Assembly: GCA_016584305.1 (NCBI GenBank)
Contig: JACEEZ010000371.1
Location: 1 to 64,000 of the forward strand
Source: Chionoecetes opilio
Taxonomy: Eukaryota > Arthropoda > Malacostraca > Decapoda > Majidae
Direction: 5' to 3'
DNA: 64,000 nucleotides
Shown here in pieces: positions 33,101-45,330 of the stretch. Every line of letters starts with the position of its first letter. The stretch's first letter is position 1. The notes under the pieces are model-generated. The model did no database searches. It worked only from the letters and a program-made list of their open reading frames with translations, and had not been told where the DNA came from. The translations under genes and the position numbers were made by a program.

Positions 33101-34839
33101 TTTAGGGGTGGGAATGATCCGTTGAGGAAAAACCCTATGAGCCCCGGGGGGATGTCCTATGATGCGTTCACAGGCGTGGAGTTTTATCAGTCCCTTTTTT
33201 TCAGTTTGACACAGGTAAAGGTGGATGACAAAGATTGTTATGAGGGGTGGATGTACTTACCCCCCCCGCCCCCAACCCGGGCCCCCCCCAAACACCCGCC
33301 CCGTCAATTTGGGGGGCGGACATCACCACTTTTCTTTATTCCCGGCAAATGAAAATGATGAATTAGCTGCCTTTTTGCATAACCCCGTTGATTTTCCCCA
33401 GAAATGGGTACATATTGAATATGTTGATTATTTTGGGTTTAATGGAATATTTGATTTTAATGGTGTTAAAACGATCATCTCACGGTAGGGGGGTTACCGC
33501 CCCACGATTTTTTCCGCGGGGCACCGAGGGGGGAAATGAACGGTTCTTGAACCTGTGCAGTGGGGGGTTTTCCCCCCCCGCCCCGGGACCCTATAGGGCA
33601 CCCGACCCGAGACCTTTTTGCAAAATGGCCCCAAGATGCTTCACGCCCCAACCACGAACTCTGACTGTTTAAAGACTTTTGACAAGTCGTGAGGCGGGCC
33701 CTGATTTTTTTAAAAAGCGCGCAATAAAAAAACGTGAGCACACGACCGTCTCGCGGCTCACGAAAAGCGCCCCAAAACTCCCCTACGAGTCGGCAAATTG
33801 ATGAAAAAAAAGCCGTACGAAATTGGTCGTGTCGCGGTCGTCCCGAGTCGTGTATGTGTGACAGGGGCTTTCCCGTGGCCCGGTAAAGGGGCCCCTTGGC
33901 ACCTCGCGGGGTGGTTTTCCCCGGGGCTTTCCCCCCAAGAAAAAAAAAACCCAACACTACCGCTCTGCAATATCAAGGCCTTGGCAATAGTGTGCCAGAC
34001 CCCTCCCGGGACCCCCAGGTGCTGCGAAGGGGGACGGGGTTTTACCTGGGCCTTGTGAACCTGTGAGGGGACTTTGTAAAGGTGGTGTCTGTTATTTTTT
34101 GATATTCTGGCAACGCCGGCTGTTCGCCGGCGTGTGTTTTTTACGGGAAGTCAGGTCACCCAGCTGCTCGCCCACCTCGTTCTTTCAAAGCGCGGCCTCG
34201 CCCGAGGGTGGACGTTTAAAACCCTCGCGTCTGTTACAAACCACGTGTACAAAATTCAATGTACATTTAAATAGAAACACTAAAAATATATAAAAAAAAT
34301 TTTGAGGCGGGAAGAGACAAAATTTCGCAAAAAAAAAAGCATAAGGGGAAAAGGGCGGACAGGAGGCCAAAGCAGGGGGCGGCACGGCGGAGCGATGAAA
34401 AGGCGCAAGGAGGGAGACTGAAAACCCCGGGGCGCCAGAGCAGGAACGACGTCACGCAAACATTCTGGGGGGCTTTTGGAGTCGTCCGGCAGGAGAACCC
34501 CAAGCCGAGGCAAAAAAGGAAGCCCGGGGGGGCGGCGAGGCAAAAGGGAATGGCGCCATAGGGATAAGGGGCCCCAAAAACAGCAGGCGATGAAGTAAAG
34601 CGGGGTTAGTCCAGCAGAATTCCCGAGAAGGGTTCCACATTAAACCATGGGAGGGCGTAGCGGCAGGAGACATCTTGAAAGGGACTCAGCACGGGCAAAA
34701 TGGGCGGGGCATGGGGCGGGGAGCTCAGGGACAGGGGAAAAGCGAAAAGCACATAGGAAAGCCACGTGGATCCAGGCCCCAGTAGTCAACAGGAGAAGGG
34801 AAACACTCCAGTCCCCGTCACCACCAAAAAATTTGACAG
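33101..34839. other. Unassigned GC-richer DNA; one exon-like stretch
   Basis: At about 33,140-33,245 a plus-strand frame reads SYDAFTGVEFYQSLFFSLTQ, with a CAGGTAAAG donor-like site right after LTQ. This could be an exon end, but I do not recognise it. The rest (33,475-34,700) holds open frames up to 160 codons on the minus strand with low-complexity Pro/Gly/Lys content and no motif. I treat these as composition artefacts. Confidence 0.25.
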
Positions 34840-35530
34840 TGGGTTTTTTAAACCCGGGTTCGATCGAACCCAGGGGGGCGGGGAGCCAGTCTAAGGGGTT
34901 CGGCGGAGGGGCCCGAAACAATTTAAATTTTTTTTTTTCATTATTGCCCCAAATAATTAACGAAAATTAACGAAAAAAAGGGGTGGAGGGGGAAATGTAC
35001 GTATGTTGGTGTGTGTTCGCCCGCCTCTCTCCCCTTCCCAAAGCAGTGACGTATAAAGAGGGGGGAAGGGTACTCAGCAAAAGGCCCCCCTTTTTGTCCC
35101 AAAAAAAATCAAAATTGGTTTTTCCACTGAATTCAAAAAAAAGTGTTAAAAAATATCCTTCTAATTAAGGGGGCCTCAAAAACCCCCCCCAAAAAAATTT
35201 CTTGAAAAATTTTTAAAACAAAATCCTGAACCTTCCAGGGCCTTCCTCAGACCCCCCGGCTGTAGAGGTTCACTTCGCTTACCCAAACCCCTTAAAAAAT
35301 CGTGGATTCACCCCTGTGCCCCCTCCCCTCTCAAAGGCTATATACGAAACCCTGCTTCAGAGTCCTTCATTCTTTCTTCTTATTATCCAAATATACTCTT
35401 GAATTTTGAAGCAATTTTTCTTAAATTTGTGTAGTTTTTTTTCTCTCCCCATATTTGAGGGGTTTCGGCTAGTGGGTGGAAGTTTTCGTTAGGGTTCGGC
35501 GCCCCTGAAAAGGTTAAGAACCACTGAATT
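34840..35530. mobile_element. hAT-like non-autonomous remnant
   Basis: The right end reads AAAAGGTTAAGAACCACTG near 35,508-35,526, a typical hAT terminal motif. GGGTTCGGCGCCCC just before it resembles the GGGGTTCGGCGGAGGGGCCC near 34,898. The left boundary is not defined, and no transposase is visible between them. Confidence 0.4.
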
Positions 35531-35565
35531 AGAGGATCTTTGGGTGTAGTTTGTAGTTTTTTAAG

Positions 35566-36080
35566 GGGAGGCGGTAGCAGAGTGGTTAGCGTCTCCGAGT
35601 GGCGTCTCTCGGTCACCCGAGTTCGATCCCTGATGAGAAACCAAAATCCACTTAAAATCTTTCTGCCCGGTCGAGTGGTCTAAGAACACCCACATGCTGC
35701 CCATTAATTAACTCTGCCTTCGGTTGCGAGTGCGTCGGAGGACCAGGGGGGAGGCAGGGGCCTCTTATCACAGGCGTCACTATAAAAATCCTGCCTGCGT
35801 CACCACGGGCGAGGGCCAGCCATCAAGCCTGAGCGAACCTCCCGGGCCTACCATCCCACCCCTGGAGCTCACTGTCTACCCGGGGGCTATAGGCACAGAT
35901 GCAAAAATGAAAAAAAAGTTGTAGAGACTGCAGGGCATGTGTAAGCAGCCCAGGGTTTGTTTTGGGAGAGGAAGCCAGAGCGGGGAAGGACAAAAGTGGT
36001 GTATTTCAATCACGCCCATAATGGCGCGCCCGGTGAGCGAATGGTTACCTCCTTCCATGTTGTGTTGATGATGATGATTC
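35566..36080 (+). mobile_element. tRNA-derived SINE
   Basis: The head looks like a tRNA: a box A-like TAGCAGAGTGGTTAGCG (35,574-35,590) and a box B-like GAGTTCGATCC (35,619-35,629) at the spacing of an internal RNA polymerase III promoter. A long non-tRNA body follows, ending in a short GATGATGATGATT tail near 36,065-36,078, the usual form of a SINE 3' end. It would be moved by a LINE enzyme. The head is too diverged, and the body too long, for a functional tRNA. Confidence 0.65.
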
Positions 36081-36300
36081 AGGAGAAAAAAAAAAAATTT
36101 ATATTAATATATTATATATAATATATATATATATTTTATATAAAAATATTATATATATATATATAGTTAGTGTAGCCAGGCAGGATATTTCTCTTAGGCA
36201 AACGAGGGTTGAAAAGCAGTCGAACATTCTCCTTTATTGAGCCTTTTATGCACGGATTCTATTTGCCGTACAATTTTCTTGTGTTCTTCTGATAATTTAT
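36081..36300. repeat. (AT)n microsatellite and flank
   Basis: AT-alternating sequence covers 36,098-36,165. A further TA-rich block lies at 36,587-36,645. The DNA between (36,170-36,580) includes the hammerhead-like motif described next. Confidence 0.7.
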
Positions 36301-36302
36301 TC

Positions 36303-36360
36303 AGAATTTTCCCAATGGTTTCGGAACTTTTTTGTTCCATCTTCAGGCTTTTCTGAATTG
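36303..36360 (-). ncRNA. Hammerhead ribozyme-like motif, possibly from a Penelope-like element
   Basis: On the minus strand: ATTCAGAA, then CTGAAGA, a 5-bp hairpin GGAAC/GTTCC with an A6 loop, then CGAAAC, a small CC-ATT-GG hairpin, and finally TTCTGAAT, which pairs perfectly with the first 8 bases. This follows the order of a hammerhead core (CUGAUGA, stem II, GAAA, stem III, closing stem I), but box I has A for U (CTGAAGA) and no clear GUH cleavage triplet is seen. Penelope-like elements carry such motifs in their terminal repeats. Nearby DNA shows no GIY-YIG or RT segment, so the link is inference. Activity is doubtful. Confidence 0.45.
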
Positions 36361-37554
36361 TGAAGGCAGGGGAGGCAGATTATATAGAAAATTTGGGCGG
36401 ATCAGAGAAGGAGGGGTGGGCCGGGAGCTAAACGGCTAAGCCGTAGCCCATTGGGCTTTTTCTCTATTGAGGGAAACGTGTCGTTTGGATTTTGGTAGCA
36501 CCTGGAAATCATCTGTCTGGGGTGTTGATTGTGGGCTGTTTTAAAGCGATGTATATTGTTTAGGTAAGGGGGCGGCGAGGCTTTTTATATATATAATATA
36601 TATATTTTATATATATATATATAATATATAATATATTTTATAAAACAGTATAAGTGTATCTATTTAATGCATATGTGAAGTTATGTACTAAAGTACACGT
36701 GATTTTGGAACGGACGCTTGGGATTAAGCGTCACACCCAACGGTGAATCCGAGGGAGTGAGAGGGTCGCGGGCAGGTGGTTACCTGACCCGCCCGCTAGA
36801 CAAAAGCATGACGCCGTGCAAACAGCCGGCGGTTTTTCCAAAATATCAATTATTTTGACACCAGAATTTCAGAATATCTGAATATCAACCAGACACCACC
36901 CATTACAATTTAACTCTCCTCCGGTGTTCCAGGCTGTCCAGCTGGGAGGGGATCGTCCTGTGCTGGTGCAGCTGTTGTTGGCAGATAAATATTCGGTCCT
37001 TTCTTGAATCCACGAAATTTTTTGAACAATCTCTCAAAATTGAAAAATTTTGAGACTAATAAAAAAAACATTGTTAAGCACCTCACTTCTCCTTTTTCTA
37101 CAATCTATGTATAAGGCAAGGAGAACGTTGTGACTGTCCAGTGCCCCAAAAAATTCAATTTTTCTTCCTTAAAACTACAAGAAACCTTCATTATATTCAC
37201 AACTCTACTTACATGTTTACATTTAACACTCTCTTCCCTAAAAAACTTAATAGTCTAGTCAATCTGTGGGTTTTAGATGGAAAAAATTGCAACATAATAA
37301 ATTTTTGTGGTAACGCATTAAAATGCCTACCTAAATAACATACCAAACGTGGAGGAAAAAGGAGGGTGGTGGAAAGTCACCTAATTTGCATAAATCCAAT
37401 ATGGCCGCCAGGCCATTTCCGGAAAACCCTAAAATGGCCTATCTTTTTTTTCTAATTATTGGAATGAGGTGATTCTTTGGGGTCCACACATATGTTTTCA
37501 GGGTCCATAAACATGATGGTGAATATATTTACATGCTAAAGAAATATTTAACCA
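36361..37554. other. Unassigned AT-rich DNA left of the palindrome
   Basis: This contains the TA-rich block 36,587-36,645 and otherwise unique-looking sequence. No gene was found; the 65-codon frame at 37,141-37,338 is A/T-rich and featureless. The segment AATATGGCCGCCAGGCC near 37,400 resembles the AATGGCCGC text inside the TIRs at 13.8 and 17.9 kb but is too short to assign. The giant palindrome begins at its right edge. Confidence 0.5.
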
Positions 37555-38879
37555 CACCTATGATAATCACGAATTAATAAGTACGCCTGAACGCACAGAA
37601 CTCAGGCATGCACGCATACACCGTATACATTTTCGTGCTGGAAGAAAGCAATAGATAAAGGACAGATAAACACGATAGAAAATAAAATGTCGAGATATAG
37701 AAAGGTGAAAATAGATAAATCTGAAAATACGCACAGTCGTCAAGTAAAACCTTGAAACATAGAAAAAACAGCGCCACCTTCGCAGAAATTATAGACAGAA
37801 ATTTATAGACGGACAGAAAACCCAGATAGTATACAGAAAACAGATAATACATGTAGAAAAAGAAAAAACATAGAACATATGATAGCAAAGAAACAGATAG
37901 CATACATATAGAAAAGATAACAAATAGAACACAATGGAAAAAACCTCGCAAAACTATAGCATGAAGAATATTTTCCTCAAGATAAGGACACGAGGACTCG
38001 TAAAGACTTAGAAATTTAGAAAACGAAGCCGGATACCGCCAGTTACCAAGTACACAGAAACTCGTTTGATAAGCATGGTGTTCACTGTTCATACCAATTC
38101 CTCCCATTCTGAATCCAGAACCTTTATAGGGCGTGCTAAATACGAATACCAATTATGCTATTAATACACCCAATAGCGTGGCAGAGCGATCAAAGGCTAC
38201 TGATAAGCCCAAGAGAAAGGAACAAGTGTACAGACCCAGATGAAGCCATGAAAATTATTTCAGGACATGTGATAGAGTCGACGCTATTGCATGCCATGTC
38301 AATTAACAACGGTGACACTGGAGTTAAAGGATTAAAGCAGAATACAGAAGTATTTCAATGCCAGATCCCTCAGAGTAAAAGGAACGCAACTAATTCCGCT
38401 ATTTATAAATCAGAGAATGGGAAATTAGAAGTTTTAGTAAGAGTTACACTGAATAAAGAACATCACTTTGAAACCAGGAACCCAGATAGCGATCATTCCA
38501 AGTCTGTAAACACCCAATTAAAATAGTAATGAACCAGAAACTCAGATACTGCAACTGACCAATTTCGTCTGCTCAGTCCAAAAAGATGTAGAGGTTGGGG
38601 AAGAGATCTCTCAACCACCTTAAACCTACCACCGACCTGATTTAGAGCACGAACCTCACTGTTAACGAAACACGAGCACGCAATAGCTTTACCAGGGGCC
38701 GCTTTGGTAAGAACTGACGTGTGAAACATCAAAATAAAATTAAAATCAGGGTTTTTTTTTTTTTTTTTTTTTACACAGCCCGATTTAAAATACCAGATAT
38801 AGATTGCGCATTCAAAGCTCGGCCACAGTAAATAATGATCAGTGAAATGCTACACAAGATGTGATTGAACATAGCGATA

Positions 38880-41330
38880 AGGAGTGGAACTTTCCTCTAT
38901 CCTAGTACCAAAAGTCAGACGGTCAAGACGCCAGTTATAGGGACTACAGGGAGTTAAACAAACGCACTAGCCCAGAATCGTCTACCATTACCAGTCATCT
39001 CTGAAATTCTCCGCAGTCTAGGAACAGAAAAATAAACTATTTAAGACAATAGACATAAAGTAGCCTTCTGGCAGATATATAGAAATGCAAGATAAATCTA
39101 AAGGACATGACAGCTTTTTCCCACACCGACTGGTACACTACAGATTTAAACGCAGCCATTTGGATTATCCAACCCAGTCCATTAACGTACTGAGACTGAT
39201 GAAAACAGTATTGAAGGACTTATCGGAAACACAGCAAGTGTATTCCTAGACGACATACTCATAGTATCGCAGACGGCAGAGGAACACTTTTAAAGAAAAA
39301 CTAGACTGGTTTTCGTCTAGGGCTAGCATCAGCCGTGGATTGAAAGTGAAAAAGAGAAATGTATTTCCTACAAGACAAGGTTATTTACCTAGGACACCAA
39401 ATAGATAACACATGGATTAAGAAAACAGTACAGTCCAAACTCGACGACGTAAGAAATTTCCAGTGCCAACCACAGTTGAGAAAGTAAGGAGTTTCCTTGT
39501 CTAACAGGTTATCATAGGATCTTTATAAAGGGATACGCCGATATAGCCCAACCCCTAAACACCACTATTGAAAATATCAGATTTTTACTTGGGGGACACG
39601 CTCAAGAGGCAAAGCATTGAACACGCTCAAAATCAAAACTAAACCAATTCACCAGTACTACTCTTCAAGATTACACGAAGGAATTTATCCTATGCACCGA
39701 CGCTCAGATATAGGGTAAGGGAATATTAATGCAGGAAAAGAAAGGGAACGTCCAACCGATAGCTTATGCATCCAGACTATGCACAACCGCAGAAAAGAAA
39801 TTACGCATCACAGAAAGTGAGGGACTTTAGCAGTAATATACTGTCTAGAAAAATTGTAGAGACACGTTGCTAGGTTAAAGATAAGGGAGTTGTGGGACTG
39901 ATCACCACAGCAATACAGAATCTGTTCAAGCACAAAAACCTCAGAGCAGACTCGCCAGATGTTCACGACGTTACAAAATTATGAAGGTCAGTTTTGAATA
40001 AAAAAAAAAAAACCCCCCCCCAAAAAAAAAAAACAAAAAAAAAAAAACCCCCGCCCCTCTCCCTCCCCCAAAAAAAAAACCCCAAAAAAAAAAAAAAGTA
40101 CATACCAGGAAAGAAAAAAAACGTAGCCGAGACGCATCTCTCGAGGAACATTAGCCCAGAAAACAGAGTAATGACCTCAATATGTAGTATTGAAGAATTA
40201 ATCACACTAGATACAGACCTAGTCAGCACGGACCTGGCAAAGGATCCATGTGGAGCACAGTAGTAACGTACCTAACAGACCCGACAGGTAGTCAAGAACC
40301 ACAAACTACCCGCTAAAATACAAGATAAACGGATTCGAAATATGTAATGAATTATTAATACAGAAACGCAGAAATAGTATGCAAAGACGTAAACACGAGG
40401 TATAGTGAAACAGTAGTAATCCCTCAGGACACTAGTCCCAGAAGTATTAAAGCTGCTCCATAACCATGCCCACAGCGGACACCCCGGAAAAAGATAAGAC
40501 TACAAGCAAGGCACAATTAAAGTACTTTCTGGCCCGGCATGAAAAAAGACCTATTTCCACGTAGATAACTGCAACGAATTTGCGCCGAAGTAAAGGGTAA
40601 CAAGCGTTCCCCAGCACAATGCTAACGTACCCTATACCCCAGAAAACCATGGGAAAGAGTCACATCGATACACTCGAGCTTCCACTGTCAGAAAAGTGGA
40701 TACAAATACTTGCTAGTCGCCATCGATTATCTTCGATATTGCATAATCAGCCCCATGAATAATAAAAAGCTGAAACGGTTGCATCAATAATATTCGAGCA
40801 AATAATTTGCAATTTCACGACACCAAAGGTAAATTGTGTCAGACCACGGTACAGGAGTCAACATCAGATACTAGGAGGGACTATGAAACTTTTAACATCA
40901 AGAATATAAATGTATAAGCTTAGACCCCAGAGTAATGGAGAAGGTAGAAAGACTGAACCGTAAAGTAATAACTTGGTTTGAGAGTCTAATTGATCCGTAC
41001 AGCCATGGCATGGGATACGTAGATCCCAACATGTCAAATGTGCACTGAATTCCAGATAAATCAAACCACCGGAGAAAAAGTCAATTACATATGTTTGGGG
41101 TAAGATAAAGTTCTTCCATATGAACTCTTAGATGCAGAACCCAACCTGTGTATAATCAGGATGATACGTGGCAAAAGATTACACAAATTTCAAGTCATTC
41201 ACCAGAGTAAGAAGCCACATGAAAGAATACTCAGAGGAAATGTCAGAAACAGCAACATAAAAACGGAACGTGAATGAAAGTACCGACATGGAGATTTAGG
41301 AATGAGCAAAAAATCATGTAACCTATCGCC
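38880..41330 (+). pseudogene. Ty3/gypsy pol, left-arm copy
   Basis: This is the plus-strand mirror of the pol at 50,230-52,660. The RT includes VFLDDILI (39,240-39,265, motif C with both Asp), and DIAQPLNT follows near 39,541. The RNase H region has a DFTKEFILCTDA-like stretch near 39,670 and an IPGKK-NVAETHLSRNISPEN block at 40,100-40,160. A homopolymer A/C mess at 39,998-40,097 interrupts it and looks like a sequencing or assembly artefact, since the right arm lacks it. The integrase has HIDTLELPLSE near 40,662, LVAIDYL near 40,716 and CLRSLIDPYSHGMGYVDP-like text near 40,980. Frameshifts are frequent and mostly not shared with the right arm. Confidence 0.8.
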
Positions 41331-42297
41331 CACATAATAAGCTATCAACAAAGTTTAAGGTCTTATAAATAATGCAAGAGCAGGTGGAAACCAAAAAAGT
41401 TTTTCAAAATTCAATCTCTAGATCGGGAGAGGAAATAATCAAAACATGCAGGATCACCTAAGAAAAACAAATATGACTAGAGAGACACAGATAGACACAA
41501 CACATAACGGGACGTAGATGAAAGGTCACCTGAAAATTCAATAGAAGAAACAAACATAAGTACACCCAAATAGTAATGTAGACTGTTAAATTACACAAAT
41601 GAAACCACTAGGTACAGAAAGAAATTGCGCAGCTATTGCAAGGAATTAGTGAAAAGATTCCAAACCAAGTTATGTTAGTTTGAACGTACAGAAAGTCCTC
41701 TTACAAGACGAATTTGAAGCATATGTAAATGGAATTGTTATTGAACGAAGGTGTAGATATAACTCATTTTACAGAAAACCTGAGGTGTTGACATGAATTT
41801 TGTTAGGATGCCTAACACCGGCCTGGACCTGTGAGGCCCAGAGCCTTAATGTAGGAAGTGGTAGAAATTTTGATTGTTGTTACCAATCTGTGTGAATCTC
41901 TTGGAAATAGAAAAAGCTATCTACAATTGAGACACCCCTGACAGAAATCGAGGAAGAATACTGGTGGAAACGGAATAGCTTAAAGAGTCAACTGGTACAT
42001 CTGTTAATTGTACAAATAATTATCATTACTTATTGGATTCCTAGAAAATGTTTTTTATGACAAGCGCGCTACACTATCAAGTTGCTCATACACAAACATG
42101 TTCTTCATTGAGCGAACCCTGTCATAGGTTTTGTCTAGCAACGTAACATAATTAATAACTTTGATGGTATATGATGAACGATAACTGTATTTAGATCAGT
42201 AAGGAAATATGAATTAAGATAGAAATATTTATCATGTATGCTCGCAATTAGTGAAAACAGAAGTCTTGTCGGGACGACAAGCGTAGCTGCAGAGCCC

Positions 42298-42861
42298 TGA
42301 ATAGGTGTTTTTAGTTGAATAGGATAGGAAAAGTTAGCTAGATGATTGATTACCGAGAAAGCAGAGAGAGAGAAGTTAGTGCATCACTGGCTAGAAAGCC
42401 ATTACTTTTCCTCATGTCAAAACAAGATTAAGGTTAGATAAGAAAAGTGTCAAATTCAGCACTTCCTGGCTTTCATGATTGGCTTGAAGAGAAAGGAGGA
42501 CAGTGTATGTCTTGTCCTCTTATTGGTAGCTCCAAGACGTGACGTGACTGACGTCATGGGTATAGGTTAGTTGTGAAAAGGACTCATTTTTGGGGCAGAT
42601 AAACTTTTGGTCCCATATTCCAACACGCGACCGTGGCAAAGGACAAAACATTACGAGTGAACACGAGAGACAGTGAGCGATTGGAACATTCTACACGCGA
42701 GTGAACACGAGAGAAATAAGAGTTCCTGAATACTACAAGTGAATGAAAAGTTACAGTTGTTATCCTTAATAAAAACCAAGAAAGATAAACCGACTGATTA
42801 CTCCTTTCCCGTGCATGACCAAAGTGCATGACAACGGTGCATAGCAAACCCGGCACCTACA
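42298..42861 (+). repeat. 3' LTR of the left-arm gypsy element
   Basis: Begins TGAATAGGTGTTTTTAG and ends AACCCGGCACCTACA. It matches the LTRs at 48,720-49,284 and 55,976-56,593 on the other strand. It includes ATTGGCTTGAAGAGAAAGG and the CTGACGTCATGG region. Confidence 0.8.
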
Positions 42862-43130
42862 GACAGCATAGTAAAAAAGTAAGGTAAAGAGGGGAGCTAC
42901 GCTTAGCGGCTCGTGGCCATTCCCCCCCCCCCCCCCCGGTGCTATCTCGTGGCATTAGCCCTTAGAGCCGTGTGGTGGGGTGAGAACCCGTACCCCGGGA
43001 CACATGGCTAGTGTGACTCCCGGGTTTCCACAGACCCCCACAGTACAGCATAGACCCCCCTAAAATAAAGTTTCACTGGTGGCGTCGGCCATTGAGAGAT
43101 TTAAAGGGGGGGACCGAGGTAACATATGGC

Positions 43131-43625
43131 CTACCGTAGATAACAGTAAAGTCGCCAGGACAACTTTTTTTTCTGTTTACAGACGTTGGTGGCGTTAATA
43201 CTTACATTTCTACATCCATGATTTCAAGAAAGTTAGAAGGGGCTATCTGGAGAGTGTGTGTCATTTTGTGTCTTATCTGTGTCATAGTATCGCTATAAAT
43301 GAACAAATTACAAAAATATCTACAAAGTGGCTACCAACAGTAGGAGTTGCCATCTAGTGTTTATACTGAGTGTCGTACCGCTGTCGTCGTCGCCCGAAAA
43401 AAAAACCGCGTAGCTGAAATTTGAAACCGTATATTAAAAACCGCAGATACAAAGCCTAAAAACAACGCTGAAAACAGGGAAATTATACAGTGATGATATA
43501 AACTAATGCGTTATTATCTTCAGTGGCACATAGAAATTCAGTAGTAATTGCTATTAATTCGTAATATATGGCGGTCCTGTCGACTTGACTGCAGGTGGCG
43601 GCTGTACTGTTATTTACGGTAGGCC
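43131..43625. mobile_element. MITE with GGCCTACCGTA termini, left arm
   Basis: Left end GGCCTACCGTAGATAACAGT and right end ACTGTTATTTACGGTAGGCC are inverted copies. The interior (GCGTTGTT/AACAACGC, CGTCGTCGCCCG) has no coding content. The same element is mirrored in the right arm at about 47,970-48,470. Superfamily unknown. Confidence 0.7.
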
Positions 43626-43799
43626 CCGCACCCAGAGGAAAAAAAATATGTTTTCAATGAAAATTGAATGCTGGACATTTCTATTTGTTCGAAACATGTT
43701 ACATTGCATGTAACATAATATGCCACAAATTAGCACCAATGTAATGTAAAAAATATGGGTGGAAAGTTTCAATAAATAATATGAAATCTGAACCACATT

Positions 43800-44215
43800 G
43801 GTAGAAATTTTAGAGTCCTCTCCCGCCCTTATTAGTGTTTTATTTTTATCCAGACCTTCACAAATCCCTTCAGATACTCTAAAACGTATAATAATTGGGG
43901 TGGGAGATAAAAAAAAAAAAAATAATTACTAACCTAACCTACCTAACTTGGTAAAATGTAGGTCCTTTCCACCCTAGATCTCGTTAGGAGGTTATTGGTT
44001 AGGTTGTAGTGAGGTTAGGTTAGACATTTTATGTTGGGGACCAGGGCGGGGTAATATAGGGGGGAGGGGGCGTTGAAGGGGGAATCTCTCCCCCAATTTA
44101 TAATTACGCTTTAGAGGTATTCTGAAGGGATCTGTGAAGTTGGAGAAAAAAAAGAAACACCAATAAGGGCGGGAAAGGACTCTAGAAATTTTACCCCACA
44201 TTTCATTCAGGGCCC
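43800..44215. mobile_element. Small fold-back element, left arm
   Basis: TAGAAATTTTAGAGTCCTC (43,802) is mirrored by GACTCTAGAAATTTTA near 44,177, with CCCGCCCTTATTAG and AAGGGCGGG, and CCCTTCAGA and TCTGAAGGGA, as inner pairs. It contains short TTAGG/CCTAA arrays (43,930-43,950 and 43,998-44,025). The mirror copy is at about 47,370-47,790. Confidence 0.65.
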
Positions 44216-44344
44216 CGCACTCCCACGTACCGGCCTAATAGGGCCTCGCACACAATAACTCGCCCTGTGCGTCGGCCATCTTTTTGTTCACAATCGTAAC
44301 TACCGTACCGCATAGACCACCTAACATAAAGTTTTTATGTGGCG

Positions 44345-44765
44345 TAGGCCTTTTTATATCTATATTAGTTATTGATAAAGGAATTAGCAGCAGGTATAAA
44401 TTAGCGTTAGCTAAGTAAATAACCTCATCAATCGGGAAAATTACAGATTTCATGATGTTATTGTTTAGTTACGCTTTAATTTATGTCATGCTTGATTCAT
44501 TTATCCAGATCATTAAAATATATCAATGGGAACTCAATGAAATTCCGTTCTATTGATATGGTCCAGTAAAATGTTTCGAGCAAAATAGTAAATGGGAGCT
44601 GGAGTGTGAATATGTAGAATATGCATATTTCTTGAGTCTCATAATGGCATTCTTTAGTGTGTTGACGATTTTTTATTTGATTATATTATAGAACAAACAT
44701 TTCCAAGATAGGGTATATCTTTTATACTGATAAACATATATTTGGTAATGGAAAATTACCATAAG
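44345..44765. mobile_element. Family A module, left arm
   Basis: This carries the family A landmarks TGATAAAGGAATTAGCAGCA, TATTGATATGGTCCA, AATGGCATTCTTTAGTG and GATTATATTATAGAACAAAC, as in the copies at 8 and 27 kb. The mirror copy is at 46,795-47,225. Confidence 0.65.
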
Positions 44766-45059
44766 CTGGAAACACGGGCGGCAAGTGGAGTTTGTTGCGT
44801 CCTCCAGCTCGCATTTCCGCGCCTGTCGCAAGCCACAACAAGTGGCTGTGACGTCACGTGCAAGACACCTATAATGAAAATTATCTAGGCTAGATGTTGT
44901 ATAGTGAAGACTGTGTGATAGAATGATCCGGTTTCTTGATGGTCTTGCGGGGGGACTCGTCCCTCAAAGGGTAGAGTGCGGGAGGGAGGTTGTCAGAGCG
45001 GCTGTCAGCCTGAGCTGGAACGGCCAATGATAACACGCGCCCAAATTCTGAGGCTCTGA

Positions 45060-45330
45060 GCCAATGAGCATTACGCTACCATACGTGTCTCGGCAGTCGG
45101 TCTGTGCTGAGAAAATAACACAATACCGAAATCCAATACGACCAAAAGAATATCCCGATACGGTGATACGATTGGCACCACCAATACCGATACCGGTATA
45201 CCGAAAACAAAAAATACGGTTAATTACGTTGCTAAAATACCGGATTTCGGTATACCGAAACCCGGTGCAAATCCCTACTCACACGGTAGTAGCTTACAGA
45301 ACCGTGCCAGAATACGGTATTACGGTATCG
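45060..45330. mobile_element. hAT-like end rich in CGGTAT palindromes, left arm
   Basis: Many short inverted CGGTAT/ATACCG motifs occur here, ending ACCCGGTGCAAATCCCTA near 45,262-45,279. This resembles the terminus of a class of non-autonomous hAT elements. It is mirrored at 46,175-46,470. Related CGGTAT-rich DNA lies at 58,860-59,115. Superfamily by resemblance only. Confidence 0.45.

Larger units (their letters stand above)
37555..42861 (+). mobile_element. Left-arm, 5'-truncated copy of a Ty3/gypsy element
   Basis: This is the mirror of 48,720-53,937. It holds the end of the pre-RT region, all of RT-RNase H-integrase and the 3' LTR (42,298-42,861). It lacks the 5' LTR and gag region because the palindrome ends at 37,555, inside the element. 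Confidence 0.8.

Noticed and set aside
33475..33957. Minus-strand open frame of 160 codons
   Set aside because: No motif, many Gly/Lys/Pro runs from C- and T-rich homopolymers, and no mirrored or repeated copy to support it.
35566..35640. Functional tRNA gene
   Set aside because: A- and B-box-like sites are present, but the arms do not pair well and a long non-tRNA body with a GATGATGAT tail follows, which marks a SINE.
37574..38152. Minus-strand open frame of 192 codons, rich in Phe/Leu/Tyr and resembling a membrane protein
   Set aside because: It is antisense to the gypsy pre-RT region, and its mirror in the right arm is not open; composition (AGATA-rich strand) explains the hydrophobic residues.
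39995..40100. Lys/Pro-rich coding segment in the left-arm RNase H
   Set aside because: The right arm reads straight through the same place without the A/C homopolymers, so this is most likely a local sequence error.
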